The notes below the pieces were generated by a model, which ran no database searches, was not told where the DNA came from, and was given only the letters and a program-made list of their open reading frames with translations. This document shows positions 1 to 5,743 of a stretch of 6,769 bases of DNA, one piece after another (positions within the stretch are counted from its first letter, which is position 1; each line of letters opens with the position of its first letter). The translations under genes and the position numbers were made by a program. The stretch comes from an uncultured Bacteroidota bacterium (GTDB lineage: Bacteria > Bacteroidota > Bacteroidia > Chitinophagales > Chitinophagaceae), in NCBI GenBank assembly GCA_903905685.1, contig CAIVHI010000400.1:1-6769 (forward strand). Reading direction: 5' to 3'.

Positions 1-565
1 AGGTTGTTATATATTTTACGTATCCATACGCTTGCGTTACATCAAATTTATTACCGAAATATGTTCCATCAAGAACACCAGCAAACTCATCCACAGAAGA
101 AGTTTTCATTGCAACTGGTTTCATTCCGAGACTCTTAACCCCCGGTACAGCTTCTGCACTTACAAATAGGACTGCCTTTTTCAACTTTCCCCGGTTTATC
201 AATTCGTCCACTAAGACCACATGGCCTAAAATATTCGTGGCCGCCAATTCATTCATACCGGAAGGCGTAATTTTCCCGGCCGTTTTTCCAACCATTCCTC
301 CCGCATTTAAGATTACTGCATCAATGGGGTCTTCAATGTTATCTACCGCTCGCCGCACGGAATCTGCATCTGCCACATCCCCAATAATAATTTCAAAGAT
401 TTTTCTCCCCGTTGTCGCTTCCAGGTCTTTTTTTGCGGCCTCGGCTTTCGCTTGATTTCTACAGAAAAGAATTATCTTATTCGTTTCTTTTCTCAACGCC
501 AACTGTCGGGCGGTCTCTTTCCCAAGGCCAATATTTGCTCCTGTAATTAATATGCTTTCGTTCAT
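1..565 (-). CDS. Short-chain dehydrogenase/reductase (SDR), C-terminus cut off by window edge
   Basis: The visible 188 residues form a Rossmann-fold NAD(P)-dependent oxidoreductase of the SDR superfamily. Seen directly: the cofactor-binding TGANIGLG motif at residues 8-15, an NAGG motif at 87-90, Asn111 in ATNILGH, Ser136 in FVSAEA and a YGYVK motif giving Tyr180 and Lys184. The Asn-Ser-Tyr-Lys set expected for an active SDR therefore appears intact. The ATG at 565 puts the glycine motif at the usual distance from the N-terminus. No stop occurs before base 1, so the substrate-binding C-terminal part (typically 60 or more residues) is missing from the window and the substrate cannot be named. 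An AraC-type regulator is divergently transcribed 112 bases away, an arrangement that suggests the regulator controls this gene (inference). Base composition is more AT-rich than in the genes to the right. Confidence 0.88.
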   Translation of the reverse strand, partial: MNESILITGANIGLGKETARQLALRKETNKIILFCRNQAKAEAAKKDLEATTGRKIFEIIIGDVADADSVRRAVDNIEDPIDAVILNAGGMVGKTAGKITPSGMNELAATNILGHVVLVDELINRGKLKKAVLFVSAEAVPGVKSLGMKPVAMKTSSVDEFAGVLDGTYFGNKFDVTQAYGYVKYITT

Positions 566-601
566 CGCTGTGTTTTGGTTGTTGAAGAAATATTTATGCC
601 A

Positions 602-609
602 CGAAATTA
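602..609 (-). promoter_or_regulatory. Weak candidate -7 element for the SDR gene
   Basis: Read on the minus strand this is TAATTTCG, one mismatch from the Bacteroidota -7 consensus TAnnTTTG, and it lies 36 bases before the SDR start codon. No TTG-type -33 element sits at the expected spacing, so the call is weak. It overlaps the first copy of the direct repeat at 606-616. Confidence 0.2.
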
Positions 610-657
610 GTTGCTCTTGCAGCAGTATCGGTATCAAAAAGTCCATTAGTTTTGCTC
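606..657. repeat. Imperfect direct repeat in the SDR/AraC promoter region, possible operator
   Basis: ATTAGTTGCTC at 606-616 recurs as ATTAGTTTTGCTC at 645-657, the same sequence with two extra Ts. The copies are 39-41 bases apart, close to four helical turns. AraC-family proteins commonly bind direct repeats, and the second copy covers the candidate -7 element of the regulator's own gene, so an autoregulatory operator is plausible. This is inference from position and spacing only. Confidence 0.3.
647..654 (+). promoter_or_regulatory. Candidate -7 element for the AraC-type regulator gene
   Basis: TAGTTTTG is an exact match to the Bacteroidota -7 consensus TAnnTTTG. It lies 23 bases before the ATG at 678, which implies a short leader. 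A -33 TTG at the standard spacing is not obvious; the nearest, at 618-620, is too far upstream (about 26 bases between the elements). Such a gene might rely on an activator, or the match may be chance. Confidence 0.35.
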
Positions 658-677
658 AATCGTCTTTAATTTGCAAA

Positions 678-1592
678 ATGGACTTGTTGAGTGATATTTT
701 GGAAAGCGTCAGGCTGAAAGCAGTCATCTACCCGAAGATTATTCTAACCGAAAATTCGTGGGGCATAGAAGTGCCACATGACGATAGGTCGCAATTTTGG
801 CGGCTCTTGAGGGGAACTTGCTATTTAAAAATGGGCGGCGAAACTCCTATAAAGATGAAAGAGGATGAAATATTCTTCGTTCCGCATGGGGCAGCTCACC
901 AAATTTCAGGCCATCCCAAAAATGAGTGTGTGCCTGCCGAACATTATGGCAGAGCATTAAGGAGCGGCACACCTCTATTTAAGGGTGCCGATGAAGAAAC
1001 AGTTCTAATGGGTGGCCATTTTGAGATCGACCCCTCTTTCAAACATCCTTTCCTTATTTCACTGCCAAAATTGATGCATATAACGGCGATGCAATCCGAA
1101 CTATGCTTTTGGTTGAATACCATTGCCGTTTTTTTGAATGATGAGATAAGCGATGAGAAAGCAGGTCGTAAAGTGATTCTGGGACGCTTGGCCGATATTG
1201 TCTTCGTCCTAATCATACGTGCCTATTTAGGCCAAGAAAAAGTTGATCAAGGGTTTTTAATGGCCCTAAAAGACGAAAGGATAAGCAGTACCTTAAAAAG
1301 TATGCACGAGTTTCCCGACAAGGATTGGACAATTGAACAACTGGCAACAAAAGCCGGTATGTCCAGGTCCTTATTTTGCAGGGAATTTAAGAGGTCGGTA
1401 GGGGAAACACCTTTGGGTTACCTTACCAACTGGCGTATCATAAAATCGAAAGAGCTGCTGTCGGCCACAAAGGAAAATGTCAGTGAGGTTGCTGCCAAAG
1501 TTGGTTATCAATCCGAAGCCGCATTCAACCGGCTCTTTAAAACAAAAGTTGGTGTAACTCCCGCAAATTATCGCAGAAAAAACATTGTTTAA
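678..1592 (+). CDS. AraC-family transcriptional regulator with N-terminal cupin sensor domain
   Basis: A 304-residue cytoplasmic DNA-binding regulator. Residues from about 5 to 185 match the cupin-type sensor found in AraC proteins of the Cupin_6 class: the WRLLRGTCYLKM strand (41-52), the EDEIFFVPHGAAHQI segment (62-76) and a helical LGRLADIVFVLIIRAYL stretch (168-184). Residues from about 200 to 300 form the AraC DNA-binding domain, with a first helix-turn-helix at roughly 218-238 (TIEQLATKAGMSRSLF) and a second at 268-288, followed by the family's typical GVTPANYRR ending. The ATG at 678 was chosen because the upstream in-frame extension from 552 encodes nothing resembling the family and overlaps the divergent SDR start. 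Cupin_6 AraC regulators are often found next to SDR or other oxidoreductase genes, so control of the divergent SDR is likely (inference). The inducer is unknown. Confidence 0.9.
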   Translation: MDLLSDILESVRLKAVIYPKIILTENSWGIEVPHDDRSQFWRLLRGTCYLKMGGETPIKMKEDEIFFVPHGAAHQISGHPKNECVPAEHYGRALRSGTPLFKGADEETVLMGGHFEIDPSFKHPFLISLPKLMHITAMQSELCFWLNTIAVFLNDEISDEKAGRKVILGRLADIVFVLIIRAYLGQEKVDQGFLMALKDERISSTLKSMHEFPDKDWTIEQLATKAGMSRSLFCREFKRSVGETPLGYLTNWRIIKSKELLSATKENVSEVAAKVGYQSEAAFNRLFKTKVGVTPANYRRKNIV

Positions 1593-1609
1593 AAGGATGA
1601 AATGATTGG

Positions 1610-1639
1610 GCAGTAGAATCCTTGAACGTTCTCTACTGC
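1610..1639. terminator. Hairpin downstream of the AraC-type gene, possible terminator
   Basis: GCAGTAGA (1610-1617) and TCTACTGC (1632-1639) are perfect 8-base inverted arms around a 14-base loop that itself contains the palindrome GAACGTTC. It begins 17 bases after the regulator's stop codon. No T-run follows on either strand, so intrinsic termination is uncertain. A further small hairpin (ATGCT-G-AGCAT) lies just downstream. Confidence 0.3.
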
Positions 1640-1693
1640 ATGAATGCTGAGCATGAGACATTGCGTGAATTAACGTGTGGCGTAGCCTAATGG

Positions 1694-1729
1694 GAATAAA
1701 ACTTAATGCCGATACATTGCGCAATCGGG
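1694..1729 (-). terminator. Possible terminator of the HMA-receptor operon
   Basis: Fourteen bases past the receptor stop codon, in the direction of transcription (minus strand), CCGAT (1728-1724) and ATCGG (1713-1709) can pair around a 10-base loop. A T-rich stretch, ATTAAGTTTTATT, follows at about 1706-1694. The stem is short and the T-run is interrupted, so this is a weak candidate. The hairpin overlaps the palindrome ATTGCGCAAT at 1716-1725. Confidence 0.28.
1716..1725. repeat. ATTGCGCAAT palindrome, copy 1
   Basis: A perfect 10-base palindrome in the gap downstream of the receptor gene. The same ten bases, followed in both cases by C and a G-rich stretch, occur at 4456-4465 upstream of the operon's first gene. 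The two copies therefore bracket the HMA-receptor operon. Shared 11-base words are expected a few times by chance in a window this size, so the link is tentative. Confidence 0.4.
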
Positions 1730-1742
1730 CGTGGCCTCAGCT

Positions 1743-4010
1743 CTACATCACCTTCAACCGCATCCCCACATACACATTCACCCCCATCATGGGGCCCCAA
1801 ATCATGGAGGCGTCGAAGTTGCGGGCGTAGGGGTTGTCGTAGTCCACTATGGCGTCGTGCTGCATGAAGTTGGTGAGGTTGTCGCCGCCCAGATACACTT
1901 CGAATTTGTCGGTAAACACCTTGGTAATCTGCGTGTTCATTTGGTAGAACGGTGCAGAAAACGAGTTGATGCCGATGCCTGTGCCGCCGTGGTTGTGCTC
2001 AGCATAGGGTGTCCGTTCTTCGCCCACCCATTGTAGGGTATAGTCGAATTTCCACTTGCTCCTGGTTTCGTAGGAGAGGTTGCCGAATGCCTTGTTCTTG
2101 GCCTGAAACGGTTTTTCCTGTAGCCCAACTTCATAGTAATCAGTCATGACGTTGTTGTACCGGTAGGCCAACCGAATATTGAGGCGGCGCAGCAATTCAT
2201 AGTCAAACTGGATTTGGGCACTTTGGGAGTAGGACGTGCCCTGGAGGTTGTAGAAGTTCAGAATCTGCGGGTAGTTCACATCCACCACCACCTGGCTTTG
2301 AAAACGGGTATAGTAGGCATCTGCCGAAATCACCCCTTCGTGATACCTGAACTTGAACTTATGGGTGATGTTGAGCCCCGTATTCCAAGCCACCTCGGGA
2401 TTGAGGCCATAGGGCTTTCCCGCCACCGGATTGAGGATGTCTACCTGACGGTTGCTGGCGAGGTAGCCGATGTTGTCGGCAAAAATGTTGGCCGTGCGCT
2501 GCGCCCGTCCCACCGAGAACCGGAGCGCGGTACGCTTGAAGGGCGCATACCGCAGGTGGAGCCTCGGGGTCAGGAACGGGCCGTACAGGTTGTCGAAGTC
2601 GGCACGGAGTCCCGCCACCAGATTGAACTTTTCCGAGAAATTGCCGGAATACTCTCCAAAAACGCCCGGTACCGACTCAAAACGGGTGTAGTTCTGCTGT
2701 GCCGTCTGTTGCAGCAATTGTTCGTCAAACATGTCGAGCACTTCGCTCACGCCCGTCTTAATGATGTTCTTGGTATCGAATAGGTAGGTTTGGAAGATGA
2801 GGTTGGCATAGAAACTCGACTGCCTTCCGGTATAGGTGTTTTGGCCATATTGCGAATTCTGGTCGTGCTCCACATTGCCATATTGCAAGCCAATGCTGGT
2901 TTCGTCGCGTGCGGTGAAGGTCTTGGCCACCTTCGCCCAGTCTTCCAGCCGCTCGGTAGTTGCTTGATACCCCCAGGGATTGCCCGGCACCTGTGGCTCG
3001 CCGGCCTTGTAGTTCCAATCGCCACCCACCCCATCGGTATACAGCACCTTTACCCCTGCCTGAAACATGAGGCCGTTGTCGCCCACATAAATCCAGCGGT
3101 TCATGATGTTGATAAAGTTGCCCAAGGGCTGGTCTATGAAGTGGTCGCGGTTCAGGTCTACCTTGAGCCACTGCTTGGCACCGTCCAAAAACAGCACGCT
3201 GCTGAGCTTGCGGTTGATGTTGGCACGATACACAAAGTCGGCCTGCGTGTTGCCCTGCGAACTTTGGTACAGGTTGATGAACAGTTTTTCGCCGGCAAAC
3301 GGCTTTTTGAGTTCCACATTGATTTGGCCGGCAACGCTTTCATAGCCGTTCACCACGCTACCGGTGCCCTTGCTGAGCTGTATGCCCTCCATCCAGGCAC
3401 CGGGAATATAGGTGAGTCCTGCTATGGATGCCAAGCCGCGCACCATCGGTATGTTCTCCTGAGTGATGAGCGTATAGGTGCCAGCCAGCCCGAGCAGCCT
3501 GATTTGGCGATAGCCTGTCACGGCATCGGTATAGGCCACATCCACCGAAGGCGTGGTCTCGAAGCTGGAGCTCAGGTTGCAACAGGCCGCCTTGTACAGT
3601 TCGCCCAAACCCAGCCGCTCTATCTTCATGGCACCCGACAACCCTATTTCGGTCGACCTCATCCGTTCGCGCACTTCAACTCCGTCAAGGTCGTTGAGGG
3701 GGTGCAGTTGGATTTCGAGGTTGGCGCCTGCGGTTTTCAGGTTGATGGTGTCGGGCATCCAGCCTTCGTAGGAAACCACCAAAAGTAAGGCGGTATCGGG
3801 CAGGGAGATGCTGAAACGGCCGGTGCTGTCGGCCGCAGTGCCCATGCCTTGGGCGGGGGCGAACACCACCGCTCCGGGTAGCGGCTCCTTGCGGGTGCCG
3901 TCGGGCATGCCATAAACCGTCCCCCTTACCGTTCGGTTGCCTGCAAATGCAGTAAGTCCTGCGGAGAGGAACAACAGCAAAGGCAGCAACTTGGAGCAGG
4001 AAACCGGCAT
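1743..4010 (-). CDS. TonB-dependent outer-membrane receptor with carboxypeptidase-regulatory-like domain
   Basis: A 755-residue receptor expected to import a ligand across the outer membrane using TonB energy. From the ATG at 4010, residues 1-23 form a clear signal peptide (hydrophobic LLPLLLFLSAGLTAFA core ending AFA before Gly24). Residues about 27-103 form a carboxypeptidase-regulatory-like beta domain typical of Bacteroidota receptors (TVRGTVYG, GAVVFAP, TGRFSISLP). A plug domain spans about 115-235 (PSVDVAYTDAVTGYRQIRLLGLAG; later SVVNGYESVAGQINVEL). The rest is a beta-barrel rich in alternating aromatic strands, ending GMRLKVM rather than with the usual terminal aromatic residue. An upstream in-frame ATG at 4103 would give an N-terminus lying inside the HMA gene and hide the signal peptide, so it was rejected. 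The gene starts 7 bases after the HMA stop codon, implying one operon and a metal-related ligand, most likely copper-type (inference). Two adjacent cysteines, 143-144, lie at the start of the plug. Confidence 0.93.
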   Translation of the reverse strand: MPVSCSKLLPLLLFLSAGLTAFAGNRTVRGTVYGMPDGTRKEPLPGAVVFAPAQGMGTAADSTGRFSISLPDTALLLVVSYEGWMPDTINLKTAGANLEIQLHPLNDLDGVEVRERMRSTEIGLSGAMKIERLGLGELYKAACCNLSSSFETTPSVDVAYTDAVTGYRQIRLLGLAGTYTLITQENIPMVRGLASIAGLTYIPGAWMEGIQLSKGTGSVVNGYESVAGQINVELKKPFAGEKLFINLYQSSQGNTQADFVYRANINRKLSSVLFLDGAKQWLKVDLNRDHFIDQPLGNFINIMNRWIYVGDNGLMFQAGVKVLYTDGVGGDWNYKAGEPQVPGNPWGYQATTERLEDWAKVAKTFTARDETSIGLQYGNVEHDQNSQYGQNTYTGRQSSFYANLIFQTYLFDTKNIIKTGVSEVLDMFDEQLLQQTAQQNYTRFESVPGVFGEYSGNFSEKFNLVAGLRADFDNLYGPFLTPRLHLRYAPFKRTALRFSVGRAQRTANIFADNIGYLASNRQVDILNPVAGKPYGLNPEVAWNTGLNITHKFKFRYHEGVISADAYYTRFQSQVVVDVNYPQILNFYNLQGTSYSQSAQIQFDYELLRRLNIRLAYRYNNVMTDYYEVGLQEKPFQAKNKAFGNLSYETRSKWKFDYTLQWVGEERTPYAEHNHGGTGIGINSFSAPFYQMNTQITKVFTDKFEVYLGGDNLTNFMQHDAIVDYDNPYARNFDASMIWGPMMGVNVYVGMRLKVM

Positions 4011-4017
4011 CAGGATG

Positions 4018-4365
4018 TCAATGTTTTTTAACCGTTTTATACCGGCAACACTTCGGCAGCTTGGCGTAATCGGCATCGTCGGCTTTGAACAGTTCATTGT
4101 CATGGCCGGCTTTGGCCACGCTTTTGAGGATGATTTCGGTATTGGTTTTGGTGGAATCGTAGCGGAGGTATAGGTCGCGGGTGTCGGGATTCCATTCGGC
4201 CGTCTTCACGCCCTTTACATAGGCAGCATCCTCGATGCGTTTTTTGCACTGCTCGCACACCCCTTCCACCTTTTTGTGGTCGGTCACAATGTTGTGGTTC
4301 TCACCCCAGGCGGTATAACCAAACACCAAAAGCAATAAAACCAAACATGCAGAGAACCGTTTCAT
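4018..4365 (-). CDS. Exported heavy-metal-associated (HMA) domain protein
   Basis: A 115-residue protein with a signal peptide at about 1-21 (KR followed by ACLVLLLLVFGYTAWG), so it is probably periplasmic or envelope-located. The mature part resembles an HMA (MerP/Atx1-like ferredoxin-fold) domain: the metal-binding loop VEGVCEQCKKRIEDA gives Cys37 and Cys40, followed by KGVKTAEWNPDTRDLYLRYD and a second helix up to KAGHDNELFKAD. After the domain come LPKCCRYK with adjacent Cys106-Cys107, an ending I recall from Bacteroidota proteins of this type. The family binds soft metals such as Cu(I); the exact metal is not determined by the sequence. It is the first gene of an operon with the TonB-dependent receptor 7 bases downstream, suggesting that it receives or delivers the receptor's ligand (inference). 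The ATG at 4365 directly precedes the signal peptide and lies 19 bases from a candidate -7 element. Confidence 0.88.
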   Translation of the reverse strand: MKRFSACLVLLLLVFGYTAWGENHNIVTDHKKVEGVCEQCKKRIEDAAYVKGVKTAEWNPDTRDLYLRYDSTKTNTEIILKSVAKAGHDNELFKADDADYAKLPKCCRYKTVKKH

Positions 4366-4384
4366 GGACCCGAAGTATTTAACC

Positions 4385-4392
4385 CAAATTTA
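4385..4392 (-). promoter_or_regulatory. Candidate -7 element for the HMA-receptor operon
   Basis: On the minus strand this reads TAAATTTG, an exact match to the Bacteroidota -7 consensus TAnnTTTG, 19 bases before the HMA start codon. The only nearby TTG upstream is about 12 bases away, shorter than the usual spacing, so the -33 part is unclear. Confidence 0.4.
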
Positions 4393-4455
4393 TGCAATAT
4401 CGGACAAGGGACGCGCGTAGGCGTTTAAATGTTAACGTTTTTGGAGGATGGGGGT

Positions 4456-4465
4456 ATTGCGCAAT
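4456..4465. repeat. ATTGCGCAAT palindrome, copy 2
   Basis: A perfect 10-base palindrome between the divergent HMA and gmd genes, identical to the one at 1716-1725. It lies 64 bases upstream of the HMA operon's candidate -7 element and just before the inverted repeat at 4468. Other perfect palindromes in the same gap are ACGCGCGT (4411-4418) and GTTAAC (4431-4436). A protein-binding site is possible but unproven. Confidence 0.4.
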
Positions 4466-4467
4466 CC

Positions 4468-4517
4468 GGGAGTTGGATGCATGCCCAACCTACACGATTC
4501 CCAACTCCCCCGTTTTT
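4468..4517 (+). promoter_or_regulatory. Terminator-like inverted repeat with alternative pairing upstream of gmd
   Basis: GGGAGTTGG (4468-4476) pairs perfectly with CCAACTCCC (4501-4509), and TTTTT follows at 4513-4517, the layout of an intrinsic terminator on the plus strand. The inner half of the left arm, GTTGG (4472-4476), can instead pair with an earlier CCAAC (4485-4489) across the loop ATGCATGC. The second structure would prevent the first. There is no plus-strand gene upstream to terminate. If transcription starts upstream, this could be an attenuator for gmd. If it starts at the candidate promoter just downstream, the repeat would instead be an operator-like site in DNA. Confidence 0.4.
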
Positions 4518-4542
4518 CCCACCGTGAAAAGAATTACATTTG
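4513..4542 (+). promoter_or_regulatory. Candidate promoter for gmd
   Basis: TACATTTG at 4535-4542 is an exact TAnnTTTG -7 element, 20 bases before the gmd start codon. A T-run at 4513-4517 stands 17 bases upstream, where the -33 TTG element would be expected. The predicted leader is short and A-rich, with no Shine-Dalgarno sequence, as is common in Bacteroidota. The T-run doubles as the tail of the inverted repeat at 4468-4509. Confidence 0.45.
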
Positions 4543-4562
4543 CAACAAAAAAAATACGATTG

Positions 4563-5675
4563 ATGAAGAGGGCCCTCATAACAGGCATCACAGGACAGGA
4601 CGGCGCATACTTGGCAGAATTACTGCTTGAAAAAGGCTATGAAGTATATGGCATCAAACGCCGCACGTCTTTAATCAATACCGCGCGGATAGACCATCTC
4701 TATAAAGATGTTCATGAGCAGAAGCTCAAATTCAAACTCTATTACGGCGACCTCACCGATTCCACCAATATCATCCGCATCATTCAGGAAGTGCAGCCCG
4801 ATGAAATTTACAACCTCGGTGCCATGAGTCACGTGCAGGTAAGCTTCGAAGAGCCCGAATATGCCGCCAATACCGACGGTACCGGCACCCTCCGCATACT
4901 GGAGGCCATCCGTATCCTCGGCCTCGAAAAAAAGACTAAAATATACCAGGCATCCACATCCGAGCTTTACGGAAAAGTACAGGCAGTGCCTCAAAGCGAA
5001 ACCACTCCTTTTTACCCACGTTCGCCCTATGGCGTGGCCAAGCTGTATGCCTACTGGATAACCGTAAACTACCGCGAAGCCTATGGCATGTTTGCCTGCA
5101 ACGGCATCCTCTTCAACCATGAAAGCCCCCGCCGGGGCGAAACCTTCGTGACCCGCAAAATAACGCGTGGGGTGGCGGAGATTGTTCTCGGACTCAAATC
5201 GAAACTTTGGCTGGGCAACCTCGACGCGAAGCGCGATTGGGGTCATGCCAAAGATTATGTGGAGGCCATGTGGCTCATGCTGCAACAGCCCGAACCTGAA
5301 GACTTTGTAATTGCTACGGGCATCACCACATCGGTACGCGATTTTGTGCGCTTGGCATTTGAGTGCGCAGGCATTACCGTGGAATTCTCGGGCGAGGGTG
5401 TGGACGAAAAAGCCGTCATCACCCAAGTGGCCAATCCCGAATATCATGTGAAGGTTGGAGACGTGGTTGTGGAGGTGGACAGCCGTTACTTCCGCCCTAC
5501 GGAAGTAGATTTGCTGCTGGGCGATGCCACCAAGGCCAAGAACAAATTGGGCTGGGAGCCTCGCCACACCCTGCAGCAGTTGGCTCAGGAAATGGTGGAT
5601 AGCGACCTCGAGGCATTCCGTAAAAACGTGCTGCTGAACGCTTCGGGTTTCGCCACCCACAACCAATATGAGTAA
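4563..5675 (+). CDS. gmd: GDP-mannose 4,6-dehydratase
   Basis: A 370-residue cytoplasmic enzyme of the extended SDR family that converts GDP-D-mannose to GDP-4-keto-6-deoxy-D-mannose, the precursor of GDP-L-fucose, GDP-D-rhamnose and related surface sugars. Visible motifs are the NADP-binding TGITGQDG at 7-14, YGDLTDS at 61-67, NLGAMSHVQVSFE at 84-96, STSELYG at 131-137 (catalytic Thr132 and Glu134) and YGVAK at 156-160 (Tyr156 and Lys160). NHESPRRGETFVTRKI (185-200) and GNLDAKRDWGHAKDYVEAMW (218-237) are hallmark GMD segments, and RPTEVDLLLGDATKAKNKLGWEP (311-333) closes the fold. Length is normal for the family. The ATG at 4563 puts the glycine motif at the standard distance; the in-frame extension from 4392 has no family resemblance and would run through the inverted repeat and the promoter. 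The usual partner, GDP-fucose synthase (fcl), is not the next gene, so the final sugar is undetermined. Confidence 0.97.
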   Translation: MKRALITGITGQDGAYLAELLLEKGYEVYGIKRRTSLINTARIDHLYKDVHEQKLKFKLYYGDLTDSTNIIRIIQEVQPDEIYNLGAMSHVQVSFEEPEYAANTDGTGTLRILEAIRILGLEKKTKIYQASTSELYGKVQAVPQSETTPFYPRSPYGVAKLYAYWITVNYREAYGMFACNGILFNHESPRRGETFVTRKITRGVAEIVLGLKSKLWLGNLDAKRDWGHAKDYVEAMWLMLQQPEPEDFVIATGITTSVRDFVRLAFECAGITVEFSGEGVDEKAVITQVANPEYHVKVGDVVVEVDSRYFRPTEVDLLLGDATKAKNKLGWEPRHTLQQLAQEMVDSDLEAFRKNVLLNASGFATHNQYE

Positions 5676-5743
5676 TGTAGTGCCCCCTCCCGAAAGGTAG
5701 GAAGGAATGGTTCATTTTCTGACAGTGAAAACTTGATACCGTT

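Noticed and set aside
237..455. Small plus-strand open frame of 72 codons
   Set aside because: It is antisense to the SDR coding region, which carries intact catalytic motifs.
552..677. N-terminal extension of the AraC-type regulator
   Set aside because: The extension overlaps the SDR start and covers the divergent promoter region, and the family's cupin domain begins after the ATG at 678.
2790..3788. Long plus-strand open frame of 332 codons inside the receptor gene
   Set aside because: It is antisense to a receptor with clear signal peptide, plug and barrel features. Its translation is rich in His, Val and Gly without domain structure, as expected of a shadow frame in GC-rich coding DNA.
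4011..4103. N-terminal extension of the receptor from an upstream in-frame ATG
   Set aside because: These 31 codons overlap the HMA gene in another frame and would bury the signal peptide that begins properly at 4010.
4392..4562. N-terminal extension of GDP-mannose dehydratase
   Set aside because: The extra 57 residues have no counterpart in the family, whose members start just before the TGITGQDG motif, and the stretch contains the promoter and inverted repeat.
4671..5666. Minus-strand open frame of 331 codons opposite gmd
   Set aside because: It lies almost wholly antisense to a textbook GDP-mannose dehydratase and shows no recognisable motif.
5676..5743. Possible terminator or promoter between gmd and the carbonic anhydrase
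   Set aside because: Only very short, imperfect pairings (such as TTTTC with GAAAA) and no clear TAnnTTTG element are present, so neither call can be supported.
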